Source: Clostridia bacterium (GTDB lineage: Bacteria; Bacillota; Clostridia; Christensenellales; UBA1242). From it: 23,673 nt of DNA. The first letter of the stretch is position 1. Each line of letters opens with the position of its first letter. The position numbers and the translations under genes are program-made. The stretch covers positions 1 to 23,673 of the forward strand of contig JALOBO010000020.1 in assembly GCA_023228225.1 (NCBI GenBank), read 5' to 3'. Shown piece after piece: positions 11,817 through 21,254 of the stretch. The notes under the pieces were generated by a model, which was not told the DNA's origin, searched no databases, and worked only from the letters and a program-made list of their open reading frames with translations.

Positions 11817-12006
11817 AGATATTAACAGAGATTTGTGTAAAAAATTTGATATTGAAACTGATGATGGATTTGATATAATACGTAGCCAATTTAAATTATT
11901 AGAATCTGAAATTGAGAAATATGATTTTGAAACAATGAATTATCCAACAATTGGTATAATAAAATGGGGAAAATTCATTGTAAAAGACAGTAGAAGAAAG
12001 AAATAA
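11797..12006 (+). CDS. Hypothetical 69-aa phage structural-region protein
   Basis: The preferred ATG at 11797 gives MYSQRSKDINRDLCKKFDIE. An in-frame ATG at 11785 would enlarge the overlap with the zinc-ribbon gene from 20 to 32 bp. The C-terminal part ends with NYPTIGIIKWGKFIVKDSRR, a basic pattern of a type (..I.I...G.F.V...R) I recall from small proteins that precede terminase genes in Bacteroidota phages, function unassigned. The first part is helical. Confidence 0.6.
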   Translation: MYSQRSKDINRDLCKKFDIETDDGFDIIRSQFKLLESEIEKYDFETMNYPTIGIIKWGKFIVKDSRRKK

Positions 12007-12016
12007 AATTTATACG

Positions 12017-12322
12017 ATGGAAGAAGTAATAGACGTGTTGATAAACAAACATTCCGATGGTCAATATGTAAAATATAATCTTAAATGTTCAATAAAAGAC
12101 TTTAAAACACTACAATTCCTAATGCAAAATAAATATAAGATTAAAGATTATCCAGGAACAAATTCTATGTGGAAGCATAATCCAGACACAAAAGAAACTT
12201 ATGGAACGGTAAGATTTAAAAACTTTGAATTAAATGTAGTGAGAAGTTGTAGTTATAATAAATCTGCCGAATTTGAGACATCTAATAATATTGATAACAA
12301 ATTTTGGAATAGCAAACAATGA
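12017..12322 (+). CDS. Hypothetical 101-aa protein
   Basis: The protein starts MEEVIDVLINKHSDGQYVKY and has mixed alpha/beta content. Its two cysteines are too far apart for a clear site. The middle (YGTVRFKNFELNVVRSC) looks like an antiparallel beta sheet. It follows the previous gene after 10 nt, and its stop overlaps the start of the next (ATGA). No family recognised. Confidence 0.65.
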   Translation: MEEVIDVLINKHSDGQYVKYNLKCSIKDFKTLQFLMQNKYKIKDYPGTNSMWKHNPDTKETYGTVRFKNFELNVVRSCSYNKSAEFETSNNIDNKFWNSKQ

Positions 12323-12867
12323 CATCATTATTAGCAAACTTTGATATAGAAAATATAAGAAATTTTTGGGAAATATATCCAAACTGGAAGACTCCAAAAG
12401 TATTAAGAGATTTTTATATTAAAGATAAATCTAAAAACAAAAATAAATCAAGTTTAATCATGTGGAGTATCATCCACATGTTTGAAAAATCTCCAGAAAA
12501 TCCATGGAGAAATATGGACTCATTAGATAAAATTGAGTTAATAAATGAGGACATATTGAATACTCCTAATTTTGATTGGACTGAATATGAAGATATAATT
12601 TCCTCGTGCAAAAACATGATGCTTACAGAAGATGAGAAGTCTTTGATTGAAATGGAGGAATATATAGAAAGGAGAAGATTGTTTATAAAAGAACAACAAG
12701 AGAATTTATCGTTCGAAGTGATAAAGACAATAGATGAGACTATAAAAAGACAAGCTGATTTATCAAAAGAGATAGACAGATTAAGAGATAAAATAATGCT
12801 GGTTGAGGATAATGGGACTGCTAAAGGTGGTAAAACTGAATCTGCTGGGGAATTGGGTCTACTTTAA
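12319..12867 (+). CDS. Terminase-proximal protein, candidate small terminase subunit
   Basis: This 182-aa protein precedes TerL. The first half holds FWEIYPNWKTPKVLRDFYIK (16-35) followed by DKSKNKNKSSLIMWSIIHMF. The second half is a long helical segment with charged heptads (about 100-165), ending in a basic, glycine-rich tail (GTAKGGKTESAGELGLL). In my memory related proteins with this 'FYP.F...k..kdlY.kDKSK..SS..MW' pattern occur immediately upstream of large terminases in gut and marine phages. A DNA-recognising small terminase or packaging accessory is the best guess. It lies 17 nt before TerL. Confidence 0.6.
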   Translation: MTSLLANFDIENIRNFWEIYPNWKTPKVLRDFYIKDKSKNKNKSSLIMWSIIHMFEKSPENPWRNMDSLDKIELINEDILNTPNFDWTEYEDIISSCKNMMLTEDEKSLIEMEEYIERRRLFIKEQQENLSFEVIKTIDETIKRQADLSKEIDRLRDKIMLVEDNGTAKGGKTESAGELGLL

Positions 12868-12884
12868 TTTTTTAAATAATAAAT

Positions 12885-15032
12885 ATGAATTTTATAAAAA
12901 TTAATAATAGAAATAATTTTTTAATAAAAGAAATTCCAATAATAAATCCTGCATCTAAAATGTATTTAAAATTTTGGAGAGAACAGAGAAAGAGATGTAT
13001 TGACGGATTTTGGAGCATAGACGATTCCTCTGTAGATGTAGATATTACTTACGGCGATATAAATTTTCCTAAAAGTAATTCATGGAGATATATGTGCCCA
13101 GGATGTTATTTTTATGTAAATTTTGGAACCATATTAGCCAATTCTAAAAACTCTTCTTCTGGAGCTAAAATTCCAATGAGGCCATCTTTAGATGATGTTG
13201 AATGGGAGTTTTCATATAACTGGACTGAAGCAAGAGGATTTAGTGGCTTTGAATTTGATGATTTATTTTCATGTAACACAAAATTAAAAGAATCATACAC
13301 TAATGATGAACTTCTTAATTTATGTAAAGACGAAAGTGGGGATATTGTTAAAGACGAGTTTTATAATAATTTATTCGACTCTTTTGGTAACAAAAAGCAA
13401 TATATTCCAGTAAGAGATTATATTAGGAGAATATTCGATAAACCAATGGGGCGTCCTATATATAGGAATATCCCAGGGAACTTAGATATTTTAGCCACAA
13501 GGGACGGTGGAAAGAGTTGGATGGCAGCAGGGATAGTTATAGCTCACGAATTTCTATTTGATGGAATAAGGAGGTATGAAAGAGGGCAAAAATTACCTAT
13601 TGCGGAAATAGTTGTTGGTGCAGGAATATCTGATAAATCAAGAGATTTATTAAAAAAGACATTATTCATATTTGATAACTTGCCAGGAAAGTATAATAAA
13701 GGTACTAAAAATGAAATAGCTTGTCCATTTCATAAAACGTTAACTGGTAGTATATTAGCTGGCAATGATATTGAGCATAAGTATAAAAAGAAAATTTCTG
13801 GAGAAATGAAAGATGTTGGAACATTTTCTATAATTAAACATAGAATATTTACAACTGAAAATCCAGAAGCTGCGGCTGGTGGTAGGAACAGTACTATAGT
13901 TGTTGAGGAACAAGGTTTACTCGGAAATCTCATAGCTGTACATGGTAGCAACATAGCTGCTCAAAACAATTCTGGTATTAAATTTGGCAGTTCTTTATAT
14001 ATAGGAACAGCAGGTAACGTTGATAAAATAAGGGATGCTGAAATAATATTTAATAATCCAGAGGGATTTGAAATGATGGAGTTTGATAATATATGGGAAC
14101 CTGATGTTAAAGATAAAATAGGTTGGTTCATTCCTGCCCCATATATGGCAAGAGGATTTAAGGATAATAATGGGAATACAAAAGTAAAGGAAGCATATGA
14201 TTTTTTTCTAAAGAGAAGAGAGAAAGCTTTAAGGTCTCCTTCCAAAAGAACTATTGAGATAGAAAAAATGAACTATCCATTAGTTCCATCTGAAATGTTT
14301 GTTAATGCCGAAGCAAATATTTTTCCAGTTAGCGCAATAAAACATCAATATTTCACATTAATGAGTTCTAAAAAAACTTTGAATGAAAGCTTCAAGGTTG
14401 AATTTTTCATAAATGAATTTGGAAAAGTAGATTTTAAAAATGTGAAAAAAAATCCAATTAGAGAATATCCAATATTAAATAAGCGAGGTGATGTTGTTGA
14501 CATATCAGGTTGTCCTGAAATATTTGCAATGCCAATTAAACTTGATGATGGTAGTGTGCCTAATAATATATATTACGCTGCATATGACCCTATTGATGAT
14601 GATGATAATAGTGATATAGACAGATCTCTTCAATCTTTCTTTATTGGGAATAGGCTAACAAGAGAAATAGTATTTGAATATACTGGAAGAACAAAATATG
14701 CCTCCGAATTTTATGAGCAATGTAGGTTAGCTTTATTGTTTTATAATGCCAAATGTAATTATGAAAATAATAAAAAAGGATTCTATGGGCATATGTTAAA
14801 TAAAGCATCATTGTATTTGTTATTAGAAACTCCAGAAATACTTATACAAAAAAATATTCAAAAATCAAGAGGAATTGGAAATAAATCATTAGGGACTAAT
14901 ACTAATTTAGATGTTATATCTTGGGGATTAGAATTGTTAGTACAATGGCTTGACGAAAGGGTTAAGGACAGAAATGACTATCCTTCAAACAATAAAGTCT
15001 CCAGCCTTATTAAAAGAATTTATGAGTTTTAA
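12885..15032 (+). CDS. terL: Large terminase subunit (TerL), main part
   Basis: This 715-residue DNA-packaging ATPase/nuclease works at the portal. The Walker A-like motif is TRDGGKSW (205-212, Lys210, Ser211). Walker B is STIVVEEQG (336-344), with acidic Glu341/342. The RNase H-type nuclease domain starts with YYAAYDPI (563-570, Asp568 likely metal ligand), followed by an acidic DDDDNSDIDRS run. A CNYENNKKGFYGH segment (624-636) is the usual 'NN..G' region. The N-terminal 200 residues, including CPGC (71-74), are longer than in compact terminases. The frame stops at 15032 before the conserved C-terminal segment, which continues in the +1 frame (see next feature). The gene follows the probable small subunit and precedes the portal. 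Confidence 0.93.
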   Translation: MNFIKINNRNNFLIKEIPIINPASKMYLKFWREQRKRCIDGFWSIDDSSVDVDITYGDINFPKSNSWRYMCPGCYFYVNFGTILANSKNSSSGAKIPMRPSLDDVEWEFSYNWTEARGFSGFEFDDLFSCNTKLKESYTNDELLNLCKDESGDIVKDEFYNNLFDSFGNKKQYIPVRDYIRRIFDKPMGRPIYRNIPGNLDILATRDGGKSWMAAGIVIAHEFLFDGIRRYERGQKLPIAEIVVGAGISDKSRDLLKKTLFIFDNLPGKYNKGTKNEIACPFHKTLTGSILAGNDIEHKYKKKISGEMKDVGTFSIIKHRIFTTENPEAAAGGRNSTIVVEEQGLLGNLIAVHGSNIAAQNNSGIKFGSSLYIGTAGNVDKIRDAEIIFNNPEGFEMMEFDNIWEPDVKDKIGWFIPAPYMARGFKDNNGNTKVKEAYDFFLKRREKALRSPSKRTIEIEKMNYPLVPSEMFVNAEANIFPVSAIKHQYFTLMSSKKTLNESFKVEFFINEFGKVDFKNVKKNPIREYPILNKRGDVVDISGCPEIFAMPIKLDDGSVPNNIYYAAYDPIDDDDNSDIDRSLQSFFIGNRLTREIVFEYTGRTKYASEFYEQCRLALLFYNAKCNYENNKKGFYGHMLNKASLYLLLETPEILIQKNIQKSRGIGNKSLGTNTNLDVISWGLELLVQWLDERVKDRNDYPSNNKVSSLIKRIYEF

Positions 15033-15225
15033 ACCTGGTGGTAATTTTGATAGAATTTCCGCATTAATACTGTTGATGATAACTTTTGAAGATAAGCGAA
15101 GATTTATTATTAATTTAAAGAAAAAGATAAACAAAGCCGCTGATGACGAATTTTTTAATAAAGGTTGGGTTGAAAATAAAAAAAACATATTAAGTATATT
15201 TGCTGATAATACAGATAATAAATAA
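14974..15225 (+). CDS. TerL C-terminal segment in the +1 frame, or a small separate protein
   Basis: This frame is +1 relative to TerL and overlaps its last 59 bp from the ATG at 14974. The frame is already open from 14941, and other possible starts are TTG 14950 and ATG 15022. The product reads TILQTIKSPALLKEFMSFK, then PGGNFDRISALILLMITFED, then a tail with DDEFFNKGW. This is the usual end of a TerL: 'ipd..LL.El..y...gNfDRv.Al..mmi..e' followed by a short aromatic tail. I infer that it belongs to the TerL polypeptide and is joined by a +1 (or -2) frameshift, or that the sequence has a one-base error. A separate gene is less likely but possible. Confidence 0.65.
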   Translation: MTILQTIKSPALLKEFMSFKPGGNFDRISALILLMITFEDKRRFIINLKKKINKAADDEFFNKGWVENKKNILSIFADNTDNK

Positions 15226-15250
15226 TTTTACAAATTAATAAAATTAAATT

Positions 15251-17596
15251 ATGGATATTGTTAGAACAAATTTTCCTCCTCAAGCTATACCTGAAATTAA
15301 AAAAACTAAAGAGTGGTATAAGAAAAATGCCGATGCGATAATAGGATTGATGAATAGTGGAACTGATAATAGTTTTAGATTATCTTTAGATGAAAAAATA
15401 TCTTGTAGAAATTTTGTTAATGGTGAAATTTCTAAAGAAGAAATTTTAGCAACATTAAATCCAAATAATTTTAGCATAGAAACAAATTTAGATAATTATA
15501 GAAACTATCCAATAGTAAATAGTTCTTTGAATTTTTTATACGGAGAAAGGCGAAAAAGAATATATGAACCTATTGCTTATGCAATAAAATCAGAAGAGAT
15601 AAATACCGAACTTGACGGAATATCTTTAAAATTCAAAAACTTAATGACTGAAGTATTAATGTCGCAGTCTATGAGTGAAGAGCAAATTAATGAAGAATTG
15701 AAAAGATTTGACAGGTGGAGTAAATATACTTATGTTGACCATCACACTAGAATGGCTAATGATGTTATAAAATATTTTTTAAAAAATACAGATTTAAAGG
15801 AACAATTTAATAAGGCTTTTGAAGATTTATTAACTTATAATGAAGAAATTATAAATGTAGATATATTAGGAGGAGGGGTTATATGTGAAAGAATAAATCC
15901 TGAAGATTTTTATGCGTTTATGCCAAACGATTCGTACAAATCAGAAGATGCGGATGTTCTTATTATAATTAAAAGACTGCCTATAGGAACTGTTATAGAT
16001 AGATACCATGATTTTCTTTCTAAAGAAGATAGGGCACGTCTTCAAGAAGAATATCTTAGAAAAACTCCAAGTAGTGCATCATATCCGAATGGCCAAATAC
16101 TAAATGAAGTATATGACATTAATTCTGTTATTGCAATGCAATCTCCAACTGGAGATGATTGTAATGTATTTTTTGAAAAGAAAGCCAAAAACAATACAAG
16201 ATTAATTGATAATAATGGTAATGTATTGGCAATAACAACAATGTGGAAGGGACAACGTCGTATTGGCTTTTTGGAATACCGAGATTTAGATGGAACGATT
16301 CAGAAAAAATACGTTTCAGAACATTATACTCCAAACAAAGAATTAGGTGAAAATATTAAATATGAATATTTATCAGAATGGTACGAATGTACAAAGATAG
16401 GTAATATTTATTTAAAATATGGAGCAAAGAGAGTTCAATTCAGAGACTCGGATAACCCCAGTATTTGCTTACCTGGGATTGTAGCTAATAATTTAAATGT
16501 GAACTCATCAAGAAGCAAGTCTTTAGTCGGGCAAGTTAAACCATATCAAATTTTGTACAACTTCTACATGTATAGATTGCAGCAAGATATGGTAAAATAT
16601 CAAGGACATATAGCTAGGTTTAATTTGGCAACAAAACCAGACAAGTGGTCAGTTGAGAAGGTTATGTATTACATGCAAAAATTTGGCGTATATGTTGAAG
16701 ACCCATTTAATGAAGGACAAGAGGGTGCCGCCCAGGGTAAATTAGCAGGAGGGCTTGGGCATAATCCCGGCTCACTTCAAATTGGTGATTTCAATTTGAT
16801 AACAATGAACATAAGAATGCTTGAATTTATTGAAAGCAAAATAGATGACATAACTGGTATTTCTCCACAAAGAAAAGGTGCGGTTGGTGCAAGGGAAACT
16901 GTAGGGGGAGTTCGAAGTTCAATTGAACAATCAAGTAATAATACTGAAAAATATTTTAGCGTTGATGATAATTTTAGGGATAGAGTTTTAGCTACAATAA
17001 TTGAAACTGTTAAAATAGCATGGAAAGATAAGAAAGAAAAAAGAGCTTATTTGATGGATAATGGAACAAGAGCAATATTAGATTTTGACGGTAGCTCATT
17101 TTCAGCAGCATCTTATGGTATAGCAATTGATTCATCGTCTGAAGCTATTAATTTAACAGAACAAATTAAACAAATTCAAATACCATATTTACAAAATCAA
17201 GGTTCATTATCTCTTATTACTGAGTTAATTAATATAAAAGACCCAACTGAAATAAAAAGAAAAATTGAACAACATGAATATGAAACTGAGCAAAGAAGAG
17301 CTGAGGAGGCAAAGTTACAGGCTGAACAGATTGATAAAGAAATTGAGGCTAATGAGAGAATTAGAAAGGAGGAAATGGAACATGAAAGACTCTTAAAGGA
17401 ACTTCAAATTAATGCTGATATAAAAATGAAGCTTATGGAAGTTGATTCAAATAAAGAACAATTACTAAAAGAAAATGAGTCTGATTATGATAGAATAAAA
17501 AGAGAATTATTTTTAAAGGAAAAGGCAATTAATGAAACTATTCGTCATAATAAAATCACCGAGACCATAAATTCAATAAAAAAACGACAGAAATAG
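15251..17596 (+). CDS. Portal protein
   Basis: This 781-residue protein should form the dodecameric DNA portal at one capsid vertex. It has the portal hallmark NSSLNFLYGERRKR (91-103, a 'N.L.GeerKr' stretch). Near residues 530-575 is the conserved TGISPQRKGAVGARETVGGV region followed by SSIEQSSNNTEKYF. From about residue 680 to the end the sequence becomes a long highly charged helix (EQRRAEEAKLQAEQ and following), a predicted coiled coil; some portals have such extensions. It lies just after the TerL C-terminal segment and ahead of the scaffold and capsid genes, the classic order. The start is the first ATG, 25 nt after the preceding stop. Confidence 0.92.
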   Translation: MDIVRTNFPPQAIPEIKKTKEWYKKNADAIIGLMNSGTDNSFRLSLDEKISCRNFVNGEISKEEILATLNPNNFSIETNLDNYRNYPIVNSSLNFLYGERRKRIYEPIAYAIKSEEINTELDGISLKFKNLMTEVLMSQSMSEEQINEELKRFDRWSKYTYVDHHTRMANDVIKYFLKNTDLKEQFNKAFEDLLTYNEEIINVDILGGGVICERINPEDFYAFMPNDSYKSEDADVLIIIKRLPIGTVIDRYHDFLSKEDRARLQEEYLRKTPSSASYPNGQILNEVYDINSVIAMQSPTGDDCNVFFEKKAKNNTRLIDNNGNVLAITTMWKGQRRIGFLEYRDLDGTIQKKYVSEHYTPNKELGENIKYEYLSEWYECTKIGNIYLKYGAKRVQFRDSDNPSICLPGIVANNLNVNSSRSKSLVGQVKPYQILYNFYMYRLQQDMVKYQGHIARFNLATKPDKWSVEKVMYYMQKFGVYVEDPFNEGQEGAAQGKLAGGLGHNPGSLQIGDFNLITMNIRMLEFIESKIDDITGISPQRKGAVGARETVGGVRSSIEQSSNNTEKYFSVDDNFRDRVLATIIETVKIAWKDKKEKRAYLMDNGTRAILDFDGSSFSAASYGIAIDSSSEAINLTEQIKQIQIPYLQNQGSLSLITELINIKDPTEIKRKIEQHEYETEQRRAEEAKLQAEQIDKEIEANERIRKEEMEHERLLKELQINADIKMKLMEVDSNKEQLLKENESDYDRIKRELFLKEKAINETIRHNKITETINSIKKRQK

Positions 17597-17665
17597 TTAT
17601 AGTTTTTTTTTTTAAATAATAAAATGTTTTATATAAAAAATAATAAATTTTAAATTTACACAGAA
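17597..17665 (+). promoter_or_regulatory. T-tract and AAATAATAAA leader before the scaffold gene
   Basis: The gap contains a run of eleven T followed by AAATAATAAAATG, opening a nine-codon frame (MFYIKNNKF) before the real start. Similar T-run plus TAAATAA leaders precede the genes at 11619 and 12885. It may be a late promoter or only an A-rich translation leader. Confidence 0.35.
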
Positions 17666-18796
17666 ATGGAAGGAATGGAAATTAATTTTGACGAAGCATT
17701 ACTTGAGAGTAGTGCAAACATTAACGATAAGCTTGAATTGCTTAATGCAAAAGCGGATAGTAAAAATGAAGAAGAAAATATATTAGTAAAAAATAAAATT
17801 GACAATGCAGACAATATTGAAGAAGGTACCCCAGATTCCAAAATAGAAAATAAAACAAATGAAAATATTGAAGATTCTCCATCCTTTTTTTCTGTTAGTT
17901 TAGGTCAAGACTTAGTGAATCGTGGGGTACTGACTTCTTTTGACGAATCAGAAATAGCAAAAATAGCTAGTGAAGAGGGAGAAGATGTTGCTATAATTAA
18001 AATGTTCGAAAAGCAAACTGAAATCATAAATAATGAACTTAAACAAAATTATGATAAGGGTTATCAGGAGTATTTGGAATTAATGTCAGTAGGAGCTGAT
18101 AAACAAGAAATTACAAGTCTTCAAAAAATAGAAAATTTTAGAAATAGCTTAAATAATATTGACGTAAAAGGTGAAGAGGAAGCGTCCGTTGAAGCGAGAA
18201 AGGATTTGTTGAGATTTCATTATAAGTTGTTAACTAAATTTTCTGATGAGAAAATAGAAAAGAATATTCAGAAGATGTATGATGACGGGTCAGATATTGA
18301 AGAGGTGGAGGCTGCACTTGCAACTCTTGACGAATATATACCATCAGAAAAAAATAGAATTAAAAAAGAAACTGAAGATAAAGCAAATGATGATAAGTTA
18401 AAGCAGGAAAAAATTGAGGGTGCTTATGTTAAATTCATAGAAGAAACTGATGAATATTTTAAGGGAGAAAAAATAGATAAAGTAACTAAAACAAAAATAA
18501 AAGATATATTATTTACTCCAGTAAAATTGGATAATGGATTTGTAACAAATAAATTGTGGGCTAAAAGAGATACTAATCCTGCAAAATTTGATTCAAAAAT
18601 AGCATATCTCGATATAATTGGATTTTTTGATGATAAGCCACTTGATAAATTTGAAAAAAGAGCAGAGACAAAATCAACATCTGCGTTATCTTCTTTTTTA
18701 TCAGAAAATAAATCAAGAAATATTTTTAACAGTATTAGCAAAAGCTTTTCTGCCGAAAGTGTAAGAAGTAATTTAATAGATGAAATTAATATTTAA
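17666..18796 (+). CDS. Probable scaffold / capsid assembly protein
   Basis: This 376-residue protein lies between portal and major capsid genes. It is very acidic at the N-terminus (residues 1-75, with repeated Glu/Asn/Asp). The rest is long, charged, helical sequence (about 90-300) with an almost complete lack of Cys and Trp. That composition and position are the usual signs of a scaffolding protein, which shapes the procapsid and leaves before DNA fills it. No protease motif is visible, so a scaffold-protease fusion is not supported. The start could be 17666 or the ATG three codons downstream. The capsid gene follows after 11 nt. Confidence 0.6.
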   Translation: MEGMEINFDEALLESSANINDKLELLNAKADSKNEEENILVKNKIDNADNIEEGTPDSKIENKTNENIEDSPSFFSVSLGQDLVNRGVLTSFDESEIAKIASEEGEDVAIIKMFEKQTEIINNELKQNYDKGYQEYLELMSVGADKQEITSLQKIENFRNSLNNIDVKGEEEASVEARKDLLRFHYKLLTKFSDEKIEKNIQKMYDDGSDIEEVEAALATLDEYIPSEKNRIKKETEDKANDDKLKQEKIEGAYVKFIEETDEYFKGEKIDKVTKTKIKDILFTPVKLDNGFVTNKLWAKRDTNPAKFDSKIAYLDIIGFFDDKPLDKFEKRAETKSTSALSSFLSENKSRNIFNSISKSFSAESVRSNLIDEINI

Positions 18797-18807
18797 ATAG
18801 ATAAATA

Positions 18808-20301
18808 ATGAGTAGCAACATCACTTATTCACCACTGCAAGTAGTAGACCCTAAACATTGGTCTAATTTAACACAAGAGTCGCATATAGCTTGGCTTGGA
18901 GGTAAAACCCATCAATATATAGTTAATGATAGGGTTGAAAAGATTTTCGAACTTAACAACGGAGCAGATAATTTGGTTTCGTTTATAAACAGGCTCCCAT
19001 CTGTTGAGCTTGAAGATGAGTCTCCATATAGATGGAAACTATTAGGAGCAGATGAATGGAATGTTCCATTATCTAAAGCTTCATTAACTGTTGGAGGTAG
19101 CCAGATAACGTCAACTGATTTTGCAGGTATTGGCTTCACAGCGTTTTATATATGGTTTCCTGAGAGGTATTTTGAAGACCCGACTCACATTGTTGGCGAA
19201 AATCCAGAAGGAACTCAATTGCGCATATTAGAACCTCCAGTTGAAGATGGTGGATTATACAGATACCGAGTGCAGATTTTTGGGAATGACCCAGAGGCAT
19301 TTGCATCGTCTGACGAATTGGCTGCTGGAACAAGGTGGAAAGACCTTTTTGCACAAACTGAACAGACATTATCAGACAAAGGTAATGGTGTACATCATTC
19401 AAGTGCATTTGAATTAGAAAATATTCCATCTATGATACGTAAGAACTATGATGTTCCTGGTAACATGATTGGTGCTAAAAATCCTCCATTGGCAATGACA
19501 ATTTCTAATGGCAGCAAGACTGAAGTACAATGGATTAATAAACTTGAATATGACTTCTTTACACAATTTAGACGTGATATTTCAAGAGTACAAATGTATG
19601 GTAAATCAAATAAACTATCTAATGGGGAATATGCCCATAAAGGTCAAAGCGGATATACTTTACGTTCTGGATTTGGACTAATTGAACAAATGGAATCTGG
19701 TAATGTTGAATATTTTAACACATTTAGTTTAGATGCGCTAACTTCTATAGCAATGCAATTATCATTTGGTAGAATAAGCGAAGATAAACGTGAGTTTTTG
19801 GTTTCAACTGGTGAATGGGGAAAATCTGAAATACACAAAGCTCTTGCCCAAAGGGCTGCTCAAATAACCTATTTGCAAAGTGGGCACAATTTTAAACAAG
19901 GCGGAAAAGAACTTGATGAAGGACAAATTACTACATATACTTTCATTAATGGAATAAAATTCCACGTTATAGTAGACCCAATGAAAGATGATCCGGTATT
20001 AAATACAATTCCATATAAAGAAGGACTGGCTTCTTCTTACAGTATGGACATTTGGAATGTTGGTGAAACTAATGGTCAGAGCAATATAGAAAGGGTTAAA
20101 ATTAAAAATTGTCCAGAAATCTACGTTGTAGTGCCAGGTATACGTAATCCATTTACCCCCGGTGGAACTGGCATGAGTCCCATGCAGGTAGCGTCAATGA
20201 AAGATGGTTACTCTTGTGGTAAAGCATGGTGGGGTGGCGTTAGAATTAAAAATGTTAAAAAAACAGCACGATTCTTGCCTAGAGTATTAATGCATCAATA
20301 A
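18808..20301 (+). CDS. Major capsid protein
   Basis: This 497-residue protein is the likely HK97-fold capsid subunit. It follows portal and scaffold, has the size and soluble mixed composition of a major capsid protein, and contains a long loop-rich N-terminal region (MSSNITYSPLQVVDPKHWSN). A GEWGKSEIHKALAQRAAQ helix (about residues 330-350) fits the spine or P-domain. The C-terminal half is beta-rich, with GIRNPFTPGGTGMSP around 448-462 and a basic end. It has higher G+C and fewer rare-looking codons than its neighbours, in keeping with high expression. A strong terminator lies just after the stop. Homologues in crAss-like phages are suggested by the packing order and not proven. Confidence 0.88.
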   Translation: MSSNITYSPLQVVDPKHWSNLTQESHIAWLGGKTHQYIVNDRVEKIFELNNGADNLVSFINRLPSVELEDESPYRWKLLGADEWNVPLSKASLTVGGSQITSTDFAGIGFTAFYIWFPERYFEDPTHIVGENPEGTQLRILEPPVEDGGLYRYRVQIFGNDPEAFASSDELAAGTRWKDLFAQTEQTLSDKGNGVHHSSAFELENIPSMIRKNYDVPGNMIGAKNPPLAMTISNGSKTEVQWINKLEYDFFTQFRRDISRVQMYGKSNKLSNGEYAHKGQSGYTLRSGFGLIEQMESGNVEYFNTFSLDALTSIAMQLSFGRISEDKREFLVSTGEWGKSEIHKALAQRAAQITYLQSGHNFKQGGKELDEGQITTYTFINGIKFHVIVDPMKDDPVLNTIPYKEGLASSYSMDIWNVGETNGQSNIERVKIKNCPEIYVVVPGIRNPFTPGGTGMSPMQVASMKDGYSCGKAWWGGVRIKNVKKTARFLPRVLMHQ

Positions 20302-20313
20302 TTATTAATCAAT

Positions 20314-20350
20314 AATATGTAAGGAGATAATTTCTCCTTACATATTTTTT
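20314..20350 (+). terminator. Rho-independent terminator after the capsid gene
   Basis: ATATGTAAGGAG (20315-20326) pairs perfectly with CTCCTTACATAT (20334-20345) around a 7-nt loop, with an extra A-T at the base. A TTTTT run follows directly (20346-20350). It would partly separate the highly expressed capsid transcript from the downstream genes. Confidence 0.9.
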
Positions 20351-20364
20351 AAAACTAACAGAAA

Positions 20365-21252
20365 ATGAATATAGAAGAAGCTATAAAGAAAGGATATTTA
20401 AGTAATAAAGAAATTAAAATAATCCCATCTCCAAGGATTGGTAAAATGGGAATTAAGAACGAAAATCATATAACATATTTCATGCATGATGATTGTTCTG
20501 TAAGCTTTTGCCTACCATTAACAAGTAGAGGTGATTTGGTTAACATTTTTACGTCAGAAGATGAAAGGAAATATTTTGAAGAAGCAACTGGCCAAGATTT
20601 AAATAAAAATAAACAAGGCAATTTCTTTGAAAAGTTTAAAGTCAAAATTATAATGTCAAGGTCATTGCTAAAAAAAGGGTTTTCGTTTAATTTAGCTGAC
20701 CCAATGGATAATTTAAGATTTAGGGTTGTTAAAGCAAATTCCGACATTATTGCACCATCGTGGAACGAAAGGAAATTAAAAAATTCTTACAAATGGGCAA
20801 TTGTTGATAGTGAAAAAATAGAATCAGAAAGTTCAGATGCTTATAATATTAACATGGAATATTGGAATATTATAGGAAAATATAATACAGAATCTGATTT
20901 GAAAATATTATTAAAAATGTACTATGGATTAATTGGTTCTAGTAAAACAATCCCATCTGATGCAACAAAATTGTTGTTGATGAAAGAAATTAATAAAATA
21001 GGTGAGAGTGATGTTGACAAAAAGAAATTTGTAAACATGTGTATTGATAAATTCTTTCACATTAGAAAATTTATTTTAAAAGGAATTGAGAAAAATGTAT
21101 TTAAAAAAGAATCACTGAACACATATGTTATAAAAAACGAATCTCAAACTTATACTTTTAATGAATTAGTAAAAGAAATATCAGCATTAAAAGAAATTGA
21201 TGACGATAAATATTTCAAATTGGAAAGTGAAATAGAAGATAAACAAGAATAG
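20365..21252 (+). CDS. Hypothetical 295-aa structural-region protein after the capsid gene
   Basis: The protein begins MNIEEAIKKGYLSNKEIKII. It contains SVSFCLPLTSRGDLVNIFTS with EDERKYFEEATG (about residues 47-75), a FKVKIIMSRSLLKKGFSFNL-type segment, then DPMDNLRFRVVKAN and IAPSWNERK (about 112-132). Proteins with this pattern ('HV...', 'lt.eEk.fFE', 'DP.dyi.ykil.aN...IAPS') follow the capsid gene in several gut phage families and remain unassigned. It is likely a virion or capsid-associated protein. The last 80 residues are helical and acidic. The next gene starts 2 nt later. No membrane or enzymatic motif is seen. Confidence 0.75.
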   Translation: MNIEEAIKKGYLSNKEIKIIPSPRIGKMGIKNENHITYFMHDDCSVSFCLPLTSRGDLVNIFTSEDERKYFEEATGQDLNKNKQGNFFEKFKVKIIMSRSLLKKGFSFNLADPMDNLRFRVVKANSDIIAPSWNERKLKNSYKWAIVDSEKIESESSDAYNINMEYWNIIGKYNTESDLKILLKMYYGLIGSSKTIPSDATKLLLMKEINKIGESDVDKKKFVNMCIDKFFHIRKFILKGIEKNVFKKESLNTYVIKNESQTYTFNELVKEISALKEIDDDKYFKLESEIEDKQE

Positions 21253-21254
21253 TT

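Noticed and set aside
10968..14245. Several long minus-strand frames inside the phosphoesterase and TerL genes
   Set aside because: They are antisense shadows of strongly supported plus-strand genes, with Ser/Leu/Phe-rich products typical of reverse-strand reading.
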